Assembly (NCBI GenBank): GCA_032622095.1
Contig: CP136065.1
Span: 210,034,151 to 210,098,150 of the forward strand
Source of the DNA: Siphonodentalium dalli
Taxonomy: Eukaryota > Mollusca > Scaphopoda > Gadilida > Siphonodentaliidae
Length of the DNA stretch: 64,000 bases
Direction: 5' to 3'
How positions within the stretch are numbered: position 1 is the stretch's first letter; the number at the start of each line of letters is the position of its first letter. Of this stretch, positions 12,801-20,879 are shown piece by piece. The translations under genes and the position numbers were made by a program. The notes under the pieces are model-generated. The model saw nothing but the letters and a program-made list of their open reading frames with translations, did not search any database and was not told the origin of the DNA.

Positions 12801-14163
12801 GTCTGTCTTTTATCAGAAGTTAACTCAATATCCAGAATAAGTCAACTCATCCTCCTAACATCTTTTACTGACTTGGGTTTCTTTCCCAGCACATTAATAG
12901 TATATATTTATATAAAATTTATGGAGGTGCTGAGTGTTCATTGCTTCAGTGAGTGCGAACAAATTCTCATTTCTTATCCAAGTGGCCATGTATCGATCAG
13001 AATGAATTGCAACAAGGGTGCTAGCCATATCCCCACTAATGCCGAATTGAATAGTAAGAATGGGTCGAAGCCCTACAATAATTACCCATTGTTGAGATAT
13101 CTTTGTAGATAGACAGAAAATCAACGTTTTAGATAGAATTACAGTAATGCCCTAAATAATCGACTCCTTAACCACAGCAGAGAGCTTTCCGATGAATGGC
13201 AACAAGCAATATTTCTGACTAAAAACTGAAAAGTTACCCATAATTCTGCTGTGGTTAAGGAGTCGATTATTTAGGGCATTACTGTATTTACATTGCTGAG
13301 ATATCTACATGGACGGACAGTATAACTCATATTTCCAAATGAACCAAGAAGGACAATTCAAAAATAGAAAATGTGAATGACATTGGGTCCTTGTTTGACA
13401 GAACTCTGGGGTAGCTTGGCTGCTATACATCAGTACTGAGTACGGACATATAATGTCACGGGACCTCATTCTGCTTAGGCCTCATCTTCTCTCAAAAGTT
13501 TCTTTATTATCAAATTTCTATAGAAACTTCTTCACATAGATTCTATGTCTTGTTTAGTTTAATTTCTCTATATCCCCAAATTGGCAGACGACACATTGCA
13601 TAATCGAGGATCCCAATGGGTGTACATCACAATATTTCACCATTTGGGAACTTCAATCTGAGTCTATGTCTCCCATAGCCAATGAGGCTATACAGAATGA
13701 GGTCCCCAGAGGGCAAATTTAGTGATGCTAGCCCGCTATGTGGGATAGTGTCACTAAATTCACCCTCTGGGGATCTCATTCTGCAAATGACAGGCACACT
13801 AAACTCAGACTTGCCTGTAATAGTAAATCTGAGCCAAAACAGTAGTCATATGGTTTACAAGATCTAATTTTCCATCACTATTAGCATTGATTTACAGACA
13901 AAACTTCAGGGCAAGGCTAAGAAATATTGTCACTGATCAACATATACATGTATGGTCAGCAATCATGCAGACCCACCATAAATTCTTTTTTTCTTGACTT
14001 CAAGGTTTATTGACTCACCTGGATTTTTGGAATAATCACAAGAATTGAATGAGAAACTTAAGTCAAATCCTTCGACCCATCCATCAATGAACAGTAAAAT
14101 AGCCATGAGGAACAACATGAATCGGCAACAAGTCTTAGATAATACTGAAGATAACGTAGTCAT
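841..14163 (-). CDS. ErbB/EGFR-type EGF-like ligand precursor, six-exon gene model
   Basis: Joined exons (minus strand) 14163-14019, 6226-6037, 4096-4035, 2556-2454, 1593-1518 and 894-841 give about 209 residues. Order: signal peptide (hydrophobic core about 16-26), linker with sequon N72-I-T, EGF module with cysteines at 82, 92, 98, 111, 113 and 122, stalk 123-141, membrane helix about 142-166, basic cluster RRKRKERR at 167-174, then a short cytoplasmic tail. Cysteine spacing (9, 5, 12, 1 and 8 residues between) and the GDRC ending fit EGF ligands of the neuregulin/TGF-alpha/Spitz kind. An intron between cysteines 4 and 5 is a known hallmark of ErbB ligand genes. Family knowledge: such precursors are cleaved outside the membrane to release a ligand for an EGFR-family receptor tyrosine kinase. 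Codon phases match at every junction. Which ligand subtype it is cannot be decided from the sequence. No Ig or kringle module was seen. Confidence 0.85.
1042..1303 (+). mobile_element. M2c MITE (TTAA-flanked), intron 5
   Basis: Complete copy, TTAACCCTTCCATGACTGGA to ATGAAAGGGTTAA, with two internal hairpins built on GCATTCTCTTATATATGC. TTAA at both ends points to a piggyBac-type transposase acting in trans (inference). Confidence 0.85.
1518..1593 (-). CDS. EGF ligand, exon 5 (juxtamembrane basic cluster)
   Basis: Acceptor TTGTTCTTAACAG, donor TCAAAT followed by GTAAGT. The single leading base completes Arg from exon 4. The exon continues RKRKERRDHQ and then a polar stretch ending SLIPPDSN in phase 0. 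A positive cluster right after the helix is the expected stop-transfer signal. The other two frames either stop early or do not fit exon 4. Confidence 0.82.
1628..2068. mobile_element. M5 MITE, intron 4
   Basis: Ends TTAAAGGTACTCAATCCGAT and GATGGAGTACCTTTAA are inverted repeats. It contains the family segment GGCTTCGGGGGTATAAAATA and an inner inverted repeat around CCATCGAATCAGAT. It lies wholly between coding exons 4 and 5. Confidence 0.75.
2454..2556 (-). CDS. EGF ligand, exon 4 (stalk and transmembrane helix)
   Basis: Acceptor TTTCTTTCAG, donor ATAAG followed by GTAATC. It begins by completing a Val codon from exon 3 and reads VEEDIKIQTASIAAAAVGF, then about 17 further hydrophobic residues (LFCSMIICCVIVHI). 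It ends in phase 2. The acidic stalk followed by an uninterrupted helix of about 25 residues is typical of membrane-anchored EGF precursors. The donor is weaker than the others (GTAATC). Confidence 0.85.
2655..3020. mobile_element. M4 palindromic element, intron 3
   Basis: Contains the palindrome TGCAGAATGAGG..CC..AGAGGGTGAA with its reverse complement, the TTAGTTTAGTTTCTCT spacer seen in other M4 copies, and a second, incomplete palindrome at the right. The ends are not clear. Confidence 0.65.
3489..3712 (+). mobile_element. M2b MITE, intron 3
   Basis: TTAACCCTTTGAGTGCCAGG at the left, CACTCAAAGGGTTAA at the right. It contains one core hairpin (GCATTCTCTTATATATGCGA with its complement). A shortened version of the 460-bp form at 5491. 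Confidence 0.85.
3724..3986 (-). mobile_element. M2c MITE, intron 3
   Basis: Reverse-oriented copy, TTAACCCATTCATGATGG to AGAAGGGTTAA, with two core hairpins. It sits 12 bp from the M2b copy before it and 49 bp from exon 3 of the EGF ligand. Confidence 0.82.
4035..4096 (-). CDS. EGF ligand, exon 3 (EGF cysteines 5-6)
   Basis: Acceptor TTTTTTTAG, donor CCAG followed by GTGAGT. The 62-bp exon reads CPKEYEGDRCERISHDIFFP and ends in phase 1. CP...Y.GDRC is the classic C-terminal half of an ErbB-ligand EGF module, with the Gly-x-Arg-Cys that family knowledge links to receptor binding. Joining to exon 2 creates the expected C-x-C (C-N-C). Confidence 0.9.
4540..5220 (+). repeat. diverged tandem repeat, period about 350 bp
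   Basis: The segments near 4560-4720 and 4890-5045 share order and wording (GTGGAAATxGGxxACAA, TTTATCAATT, CCCATCCC, ACTTTGGCGTC, ACTACATCATT, CTCAT..CATGGA). A third partial unit starts near 5030. Confidence 0.7.
5261..5384 (+). repeat. 62-bp tandem duplication
   Basis: Two almost identical units of GAAATTGAAATAGTTCATGT followed by CAACAGTAAACTTCTTTA and a CACATCGACAGACAT end, plus a short third start. Confidence 0.9.
5491..5952 (+). mobile_element. M2b MITE, full length, intron 2
   Basis: TTAACCCTTTCAGTGCCAGG to GCGCTAAAAGGGTTAA. The outer arm is followed by an AT-rich spacer, then a complete core hairpin ending TTGGCACAGGGTATATGGGT. Confidence 0.85.
6037..6226 (-). CDS. EGF ligand, exon 2 (linker and EGF cysteines 1-4)
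   Basis: Acceptor TTAATTGTAG, donor GCAA followed by GTAAGT. The first two bases complete an Asp codon begun in exon 1, and the last two are completed by exon 3 to give Asn. It encodes a linker rich in Thr, Pro and Ser with an N-I-T sequon, then HACNEKEYMTAACLYGGRC and onward to cysteine 4 at the exon end. The part LYGGRC matches the usual (hydrophobic)-x-G-G-x-C segment of EGF ligands. An M2b element ends 85 bp beyond the donor. Confidence 0.88.
6550..6728. mobile_element. M1 MITE, near-perfect palindrome, intron 1
   Basis: TACAGTAATGCCCTAATTAA to TTAATTAGGGCATTACTGTA. The arms are about 85 bp each and almost perfectly complementary over their whole length. Flanking TA suggests a Tc1/mariner-type origin. 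Confidence 0.92.
6833..6897 (+). mobile_element. M2c MITE left end only
   Basis: TTAACCCTTCCATGACTGGA through the start of the core hairpin, then cut by the M1 half-element. Confidence 0.75.
6898..7003 (+). mobile_element. M1 half-element
   Basis: Left arm TACAGTAATGCCCTAAATAA through ATGGCTTGTGCAACAAG, then degraded. The right arm is missing. Confidence 0.8.
7015..7625 (+). mobile_element. M2d element split by an M2a insertion
   Basis: Left piece 7015-7129 (GGTCTATTACTTATC..GATGACAGATAATAC) and right piece 7532-7625 (GTTCAACAAATGAC..GAACATTTCCTAAGGG) together match the unbroken M2d copy at 54760-55012. The M2a element lies exactly between them. Confidence 0.8.
7130..7531 (+). mobile_element. 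M2a MITE nested in M2d
   Basis: TTAACCCTTTACCCAACAGA to TTGTTGGGTAAAGGGTTAA, two core hairpins around an AT-rich spacer, and an outer right arm of about 140 bp. The left outer arm is short, so the copy is asymmetric. Confidence 0.9.
7629..7956. mobile_element. M5 MITE, degraded
   Basis: ACGGTACTCAATCTGATTCG at the left and a decayed end GCATCTTTAAG at the right. The inside matches other M5 copies (CCATATCATCAGATTCCAAC; GATTAATTGCCCAAAAATAA). Confidence 0.7.
7957..8868. other. no recognisable feature (intron 1 of EGF ligand)
   Basis: Non-repetitive by eye, AT-rich, no open frame with domain signal. A small CACTCAGG/CTCAGTT-rich stretch lies at 7970-8150. Confidence 0.6.
8869..9253 (-). mobile_element. 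M2a MITE
   Basis: TTAACCCTTTACCCAACAGA to CTGTTGGGTAAAGGGTTAA with both core hairpins and the long outer arm (GGCCAAAACCGGCC..) on the left, the opposite orientation to the 7130 copy. Confidence 0.9.
9254..10540. other. no recognisable gene; one diverged repeat
   Basis: Mostly unique intronic DNA. The part 9990-10125 resembles 55795-55930 (AATATTAATTG..AGAAAC.TTTCC...TTTATTTCATACCC), a diverged dispersed repeat of unknown type. Confidence 0.55.
10541..10822. mobile_element. M1 MITE with an extra arm
   Basis: Starts TACAGTAATTCTCTAAGAAA and ends TTAGAGCATTACTGTA. The stretch GAATGGCAACAAGCCATATT with its downstream CTAAATCCTGAAAA occurs twice in the right half, so there are one left arm, a partial arm and a full right arm. 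Confidence 0.88.
10823..11870. other. no recognisable feature
   Basis: AT-rich, unique by eye, no open frame of note, within intron 1 of the EGF ligand model. Confidence 0.55.
11871..12010. mobile_element. M1 MITE, left arm deleted
   Basis: Left terminus TACAGTAATGCTCTAAGTAA joins directly to the centre (GAGAGCTTTCCAATGAATGG). The right arm is complete to TTAGAGCATTACTGTA. Both ends share the AAGTAATCGACTTC variant. Confidence 0.88.
12577..12800. repeat. low-complexity TCACTGAAATT-rich stretch
   Basis: Degenerate short repeats of the pattern TTCACTGAAATTT/CAACTGAAATTTCA with runs of A. Confidence 0.6.
13140..13286. mobile_element. M1 MITE, left arm shortened
   Basis: TACAGTAATGCCCTAAATAA to TTATTTAGGGCATTACTGTA. 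The left arm jumps from CCACAGCAG to GAGCTTTCCG. The right arm is full. Confidence 0.88.
13459..13813 (+). mobile_element. M4 element, left palindrome truncated
   Basis: Begins at GGACCTCATTCTGCTTAGGC, has the conserved spacer (TTCTTTATTATCAAATTTCT, AATTGGCAGACGACACATTG) and a full right palindrome ending CAAATGACAGGCACACTAAA. Confidence 0.8.
14019..14163 (-). CDS. EGF ligand, first coding exon (signal peptide)
   Basis: Encodes residues 1-48, beginning MTTLSSVLSK, with the hydrophobic stretch FMLFLMAILLF and then a predicted cleavage near GWVEG-F. The exon ends CCAG followed by GTGAGT, a consensus donor, leaving phase 1. I chose the ATG at 14163 because it has A at -3. The in-frame ATG at 14178 has T at -3. 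The bases just before (TTTCACAG, then ACAATG) read as a splice acceptor, so a non-coding 5' exon further upstream is likely (inference). The reading frame runs on past the donor into the intron, which is not coding. Confidence 0.8.
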
Positions 14164-14203
14164 TGTCTGTGAAACCATAAATTTACATCTCAATCTCACA
14201 ATA

Positions 14204-17202
14204 CAAATAGCTTCATACGGAGATAAACACCTCCAGGAAATATATACATCAAGTAATTATCCAATGAAAAAAAGTCCTGGTATCTCTCTGTACGTGTCCT
14301 GTTATCACTATCTGCGTAATTTAATGAATGAAATCACCCGTGTAGCAGTTTACTTAAGGTTAAGGATCTGATATGTATAGACACTTGAATCAAGTGCATT
14401 CAAGTTGAGAAACTCTTCACAACTGAGCACCTATCACGGATATTATTTCCATTCTAGGATTACTCATACAGCTAGCAGGTGCCAAGTTGATAAATCAAGT
14501 TTTAAATATTAATAAACCCCAATCAATCAATCCACAAAACTTAGCCAGACACTGTAACTTGAAGAATGAGAATTTACTTGTGTAATTACGGAACTGTTCC
14601 ATATGAGAGCCTTTATATTATACTCCTTTTCTACAGAACTGTCTTGAAATGAGGAAATTAATAAATGAATAATTCCTGGAATAATAATAACTTCCTGTTG
14701 AACAAACGACACACCAAGTCACTGATTGGCTCGCGTCTATGGCAGCAACACAGGATTGGAAATTTTGGAAGACAGAAAACTCTCAATATGCCTCACTGGA
14801 AAGGATTTGTTAATGATTCTTCCTGCTTTATTGGAATCAAGTTATCTCACAAAACGGTCGCAGCAAATTAATGAACTTGCATTAATCCAGAAACCATATT
14901 AGGTTATGGCAATTAATAACAGGTCACAGGTGTGTCAACCACTGAATAAATATCCAAATAGCTCTTTAGGCAGAAGCTTTATATAACTGTTGTAGCCTGT
15001 AGGTGTGTACATTAGATGATTCAATTCTCAATTGTATCCGCAAGAAAACTGTTTAGAACTGCTAACACATATATCGATCACTGTATAAATTTCCAACTAT
15101 CCATTTAGCCACAGAATTTATGCAAATAGTTGTAGGTCTAACAATCAGTTGCTTTTATTTCCATCCATTTACATCATTGTATATTTCTTCAGGTATATGC
15201 AGTACTAATCTGTTTACAAAGGCAGCAGCCACCTGCACTAATCTTGGAATATAACTGTCACACACGCTGAAGCTTTTGCTGCGGAATGAATTCAACAGGT
15301 AGAGCCACTTAGTCAAATACCTGCATTCTGTCGCATAAAAAACTGCACAGAGATGAACTCATCCCGTTATCTACTTAATACGAAATCATCGACAAGAAAG
15401 CAGACACAGTTAATGGTAAATCTGTTTATATCATTAAGGTACCTCAAAAATAACACATCACTGAATGGTGTGCTCGTAAGCAGGGCGGGCTGCCGGTAGT
15501 TATTTCTTTCCTGTCGATAAATGAATGACACGCGTGTTTCTGTGGCTAATCATGATGATGAAGTGGGCAGGTAGTAACGACTTTTTTACAATTTTACCTG
15601 GTGTCTCTAAATGTTTGCTCTAAAGGTACGTCATTGTAGGCAAATTGCTGTGACGAAATTCACACGCAGGTGATTTTCCCGGCCTATGAGAGTGCATTCA
15701 GAGCAATCAATAGACTAACTAGTGTAATTTGTAAACATTAAATCTGTGGAAACTTTTATCAATGACGACCACATCTGATAGTAAATCATTCCTTTAAAGA
15801 CATAATTTTAAGGTGGACTTCATCTAACAGATTTTAGAATCCTGGTGGTTTAAGTTTTTTTTTATTACTGAATTTGGGAAAATACAATGTAACTGTGACT
15901 TTATTATAATAACATATCTGAATAAACATCAGATCATGGGATATCATTTAAGTGTGGGATTAATTAATATTCCCTCCAAAATAGGATAAGTATGTTGGAC
16001 GTAAAAAAAATTATAAATATTTGATACAATAAATATTGGGTGTTACCATCTTAAAAACTATAAGGAATAAAAGATTAAATTAGATTAAAGTATTCTTGTT
16101 ACTTGTATAATTCATGATTAATTTCAAATTTAATAGTAATTTTAATGAAAGTTTATGGGAAAAACAAGATAAACAATATAACAGTGATATTTTCATTTGC
16201 CAATTTCAAAAATAAGTCAAACAGTGCAGTAGCTTTATAACATATCTTAACAATGTCTTTATCTCTTTAATGGATAACCAATACTCATGACAACCAATAC
16301 TAAAATTCTCAGTAGTAGGCATTTTATTTTTATTACTTGGTTTACAGATGTTTTTGGCTCAAAGGTAAGGGAGGTGGAACGGAAAAAAATTTAAATAAAA
16401 CAGCAACAATTTTTTTCAATCATTGTCAAAAAATATGATTGGGAGAAATAAAATATTTGCTGTTTAGTATAATCTCCTCGTTTAAAACAATCCACCAGAT
16501 CGCGTACTAGATTGTAGTATACCATGAACATTGCTGAAAGGCTTCACTGTTCAATCAATTTTGTTGTATATTTTAAGCAAACTAAACTCATAATTCATAT
16601 ACGGTATGTCTGGATTAATACTCCCATTGGCGGGAATAAAAAAAAAAAAATAATAATAAAAAATAAATTGCCTTAGTACATCACCTTAAATACAAGAGGA
16701 TTGATCCACCTTAAACCTGACAAAATGAGATTGATTGATAAATATATAGATATATCAGTCCAACATCAAGTGTTCTGTGCTTGACAGCTTGTTGATTGTT
16801 ATACTAGGATACGGAAAATGAACATGACAGCAAACGGGACATCAATTATATACTGTAAACTATATAAGATATTTACACACAAGAATCTGTTCACGCACAT
16901 GAAGAACTGAACACCTCATAATGTACCCAACCATGTCTTACATGTTAAAAAATAATGGTACCAATGTCTTACACATTAAAAAAATAATGGTACCTAAGTC
17001 TTACACTGATAAAATAATGATAAAAATTTAAGCCCACTTAATTTTCAGACATAAAGATAATATCTAGTAATTTATCTGTGGGACATTCCTGGGATTATGA
17101 TGCAAGTTGTGTTCTGTATTTATTCTACACCATTGTCAGGTAAGTTCAATCCATGACGGTCACCTTCATTGATACTACCGGTATAGCTCCTTTTATTGTG
17201 AT
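14204..17202. other. no recognisable gene; upstream flank of EGF ligand
   Basis: Likely to hold the promoter and any 5' non-coding exon of the minus-strand gene, but neither can be located. A short three-fold repeat (GTCTTACA..TTAAAAAATAATGGTACC) lies at 16932-17020. A somewhat less AT-rich patch near 15470-15560 could be regulatory (weak inference). Confidence 0.4.
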
Positions 17203-17455
17203 TTAACCCTTCCATGAACGGAGCGTCTCGAAAAGTTTGTGAAAACCCTGTGCCAATACACTCTCTTATATAGATGAATCTCTCATAGGGAGCCTCGATA
17301 TTACATTGGCCTAACAACATTTACCTTGACCTTGTAGCCAGTATATTCTCTTATATATGCAAGGCTCCCTATGGGATACTCGCATATATAAGAGAATGCA
17401 CTGGCACAGGATCTTTAATGCTGCACTAGCACAGCTCCCATTACAAAAGGGTTAA
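17203..17455 (+). mobile_element. M2c MITE
   Basis: TTAACCCTTCCATGAACGGA to ACAAAAGGGTTAA. The first core hairpin is damaged (ATATAGATGAATCTCTCATA) and the second is intact. Confidence 0.85.
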
Positions 17456-18057
17456 ATCTGATGAATAACCAATATAAATTATCGCGGGTACATGTATCAC
17501 CCGAAGCAGATCTTTGACGTAATGTACGTCATCTTTCTTGGCGACAACATTAACAAGAATATTTCAGGCTTGTATTCCACTGTAGGCATACAATAATGGC
17601 TGGGATTCCATTGAATTCATGTCAATGGAGGTGGAATAATGGCTAGTAATTTATCTATGTGGGACCTCCCCCCCCCCACCAAGATATTTCCAGGCTTTAC
17701 GGAAATTTCCAAGACCTTCCTCTGTCAAAATTCCATAACTTTTCTAAACAGGAAAATAGATTTATAAAATAATTGTTCCATTTTCTCCTCCTAGAATTTA
17801 ACTTCATTGACTCCATTTGGTATCATGCAGGCATATTGTCTATGATAGGTGAGGGAAAACATTCACATACTGGGATCAAATTGCCACCAGCTCTCCTATG
17901 CTATAGTGTTGCCTACTTGCCACCCATGGCATCATAATGTATCTTCCGGAAGGTCGATTGTGTTGTTAATAGTGAGGGAATCCGAAGGAGTGTAATTGCA
18001 TGACTTTTCCAGGGAGGAGGTATTTCTCCATGACTTCTTCCATGCTGGGGGCTCGAT

Positions 18058-18184
18058 TACAGTAATGCCCTAAATAATCGACTCCTTAACCACAGCAGAA
18101 TTATGGGTAATTTTCAGGATTTAGTTAAAAATTACACGTAATTCGGCTGTGGTTAAGGAGTCGATTATTTAGGGCATTACTGTA
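18058..18184. mobile_element. M1 MITE, centre deleted
   Basis: TACAGTAATGCCCTAAATAA to TTATTTAGGGCATTACTGTA, with the middle reduced to AGTTAAAAATTACACG. Confidence 0.88.
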
Positions 18185-18391
18185 TTGCCATGGGTTGGTA
18201 TCCGTCATCCTTGTGTACGTGTGTCCGTCAACTATTTCCAATTAGAAATCTCATTATTGGAGAGTTGACTAATAATGAATTACAACAAAGTCAATCTATT
18301 TTTACATGTACTTGTTGATGATAGTTGTTTTACAGTCTTTTATCAAATTTATTTTTTCGCATGAACCCACTTTGGAAGGACTTGCGTCACT

Positions 18392-18692
18392 TTAACCCTT
18401 CCATGAGTGGAGCTTCTTGAAATTTGCGAAAAACCCTGTGCCAATGCATTCTCTTATATATATATGCAAGTCTCCCATAGGGATCAAGCCTCACATATAT
18501 AAGAGAATACATTGGCCTAATAATATTTACCTTGACCTTGTAAACCTATGGGAGACTCGCTTATATAAGAGAATGCACTGGCACAGGATCTTTAACCTTT
18601 TCATGATGGGAGCTTCGCTGGTGCAGCATTGAAGACCCTGTGCCAGTGGCTTACATGGTCAAGGTAAATATTGTTAGGCCAATGTATTCTCT
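18392..18692 (+). mobile_element. M2c element, chimeric
   Basis: Starts TTAACCCTTCCATGAGTGGA and runs through one copy to ATCTTTAACC. A reverse-oriented M2c beginning CATGATGGGAGC follows without a gap and is cut by an M1 half-element. Confidence 0.75.
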
Positions 18693-18789
18693 CATTTAGT
18701 CGGAAATATGGCTTGTTGCCATTCATCGGAAAGCTCTCACCCATAATTCTGCTGTGGTTAAGGAGTCGATTATTTAGGGCATTAATGTA
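18693..18789 (+). mobile_element. M1 fragment, right arm
   Basis: TTTAGTCGGAAATATGGCTT, then a jump to ACCCATAATTCTGCTGTGG and a terminus GGGCATTAATGTA. The left end is missing. Confidence 0.75.
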
Positions 18790-19186
18790 AGTGGACCTTT
18801 AAGCAAACATATTGATGATGAACTATTTGCATTTAAAGCCACCCATAGTGTTTGAGCTCCTGGGATTTGGCTTTTTGGAACAATCCTAGCGCTGTTCCTT
18901 TTTTTTATGATAATAAACACCTTGACATGAAACTCCCAGAAGTGAGCATGGTAGATCTGCAGCAGTGCAGTCATTTAAATTACCCCAAATTCACAGCGTT
19001 TAACGATATCCACAAATTAAAGAGATGTCCTCAAATTAAAAAAATATTTTTTTTTTTTTTTTATACAAATACACACTCTAAAATTGGATATATATCATGT
19101 CATATCTATTTAAAAGGACAGGATTTATTAAAGTGATGAAAACTTTTCAGAAATGTAATAAAACTTCAATTAAACTAGTACAGGAT

Positions 19187-19380
19187 GGAAATATATCCAT
19201 TCTATTGTGAGATATATGTCCTGTTAGAAGCCAAGATATTGTATTTCACGGGTTTAGATTTAACGGACATGCCGACCAACGTTCGTCAGGTCGTGAGAAA
19301 ATTTTTTAATCTAAACCCGTGAAATGCAATATCTTGGCTTCTAACAGGACATATATCTCACAATAGAATGGATATATCCG
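19187..19380. repeat. long inverted repeat (hairpin), about 75-bp arms
   Basis: Left arm from ATATATCCATTCTATTGTGA to CACGGGTTTAGATT, right arm the near-exact complement, with a loop of about 40 bp containing CGACCAACGTTCGTC. Flanked by GATGTCC(T/C)CAAATTA at 19024 and 19379. Confidence 0.92.
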
Positions 19381-19754
19381 ATGTCCCCAAATTAGACCAA
19401 TATAAAGGCCTGCAGCAGTGATGTGCATATTGCACCTAGCTGAGAGTAAATCTGTACTTAATGAGCTTAATGGAAGAATGCCTATTATGTGAGAATGAAG
19501 AAATGATAGTGATAAAGAATAAAAAAAATACCTTCAATTAATCCCCAGACAAGATGTGTTATACCAAAGCCCTACCTTATCCCGCTCACTGCTTCTAGGA
19601 TTGGCTCATGCCAAGATTGAAACTGAGGATCGACATCCAAACTGGACGAAGTTCTCCGCAGAGAGTATTCCCTACAAAGGTGGCATTACACTGAGATTTT
19701 CATAGGTCACGACTTAATTTTAAAGAAATCTTAATCCGACATGTGACACAATTA

Positions 19755-20200
19755 AGTCTGAGTTTAGTGTGCCTGTGATCTGCAGAATGAGTTCCACAGA
19801 GGGTGAATTTAGTGATGCAATCCCGCACAGCAGGCTAGCATCACCAAATTCACCCTCTTGGGACCTCATTCTGCATGGCCTCATTCTGCTATGGGAGACA
19901 TAGGCTCAGATTTTAGTTCCCAAATGGTGAATATTGTGATGTAGACCCATTGGGAACCTTGAATATGCAATGTGTCTTTGTTATAATTGGGGATATAAAG
20001 AAACTAAACTAAAAAAGATTTAAAATCTAAGTTTCAATAGAAATTTGATAATAATGAAAATTTCCAGAAAAGATGAGGCCTAAGCAGAATGAGGTCCCCA
20101 GAGGGTGAATTTAGTGATGATAGCCCACTATTCTGGATAGCGTCATTAAATTCACCCTCTGGGGACCTCATTCTGCAAATGACTGGCACAATAAACTCAC
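19755..20200. mobile_element. M4 element, two palindromes
   Basis: GAGTTTAGTGTGCCTGTGAT at the left and GGCACAATAAACTC at the right are inverted. Palindromes at 19783-19877 and 20088-20178 are joined by the conserved spacer. Confidence 0.85.
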
Positions 20201-20879
20201 AATAAACTCTTGATGTGACAGGGTTCATATACCCAGCTGATACAAACATTCCGTAATTTTTCTAAACCTTTCCGACAAATTTTCCAAGACTTTTCACCAA
20301 ATAAAGTCCATAACTTTTTCATACCTAACCATATATTTTTAGGGAAAAGCATGATTTGGTGCTCTCTCTCCTAATACAGACTTGTGGAACTACAATGAGA
20401 ATGCCTCTTGTATCTGCAATCCGCTTATTATACATGTTACATGTGGGTACTGTTCCCTTCATGTTGCCTCATGAGCATACTAAAGTTGAAAACGGGGGAT
20501 AACTCCACACAAAAAACTCGTCGGACCTCATAATCGCAGGTGCACAGGTTCACATGGTACTAAATATCCCTCCACATGCAATACCGCCTACAGAAGGGCA
20601 TACTGTAGAAAACATTGTGTGTGTGTAAACACACTCTATGTAATATCTAAATATTGCTGAGATATATGCACGAATGACAGATAAAGAAGGACAACTCTAG
20701 ATTGATATATGGCAGTGGGTAAAAACTATTTTTTTTTACATTTCGAAAATATTTTCGCCCATCAACCTCATAACCTGAAATGTTTCTATTTTCACTATCA
20801 TGCTTTACACACTAAACTGACAGATATTCAAGTCTACATGTACGTTCACATTTCACAACCCCATAGATAAATTGAAATT

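Noticed and set aside
14045-14371. 108-codon plus-strand open frame
   Set aside because: It is antisense to the signal-peptide exon and has no domain signal of its own.
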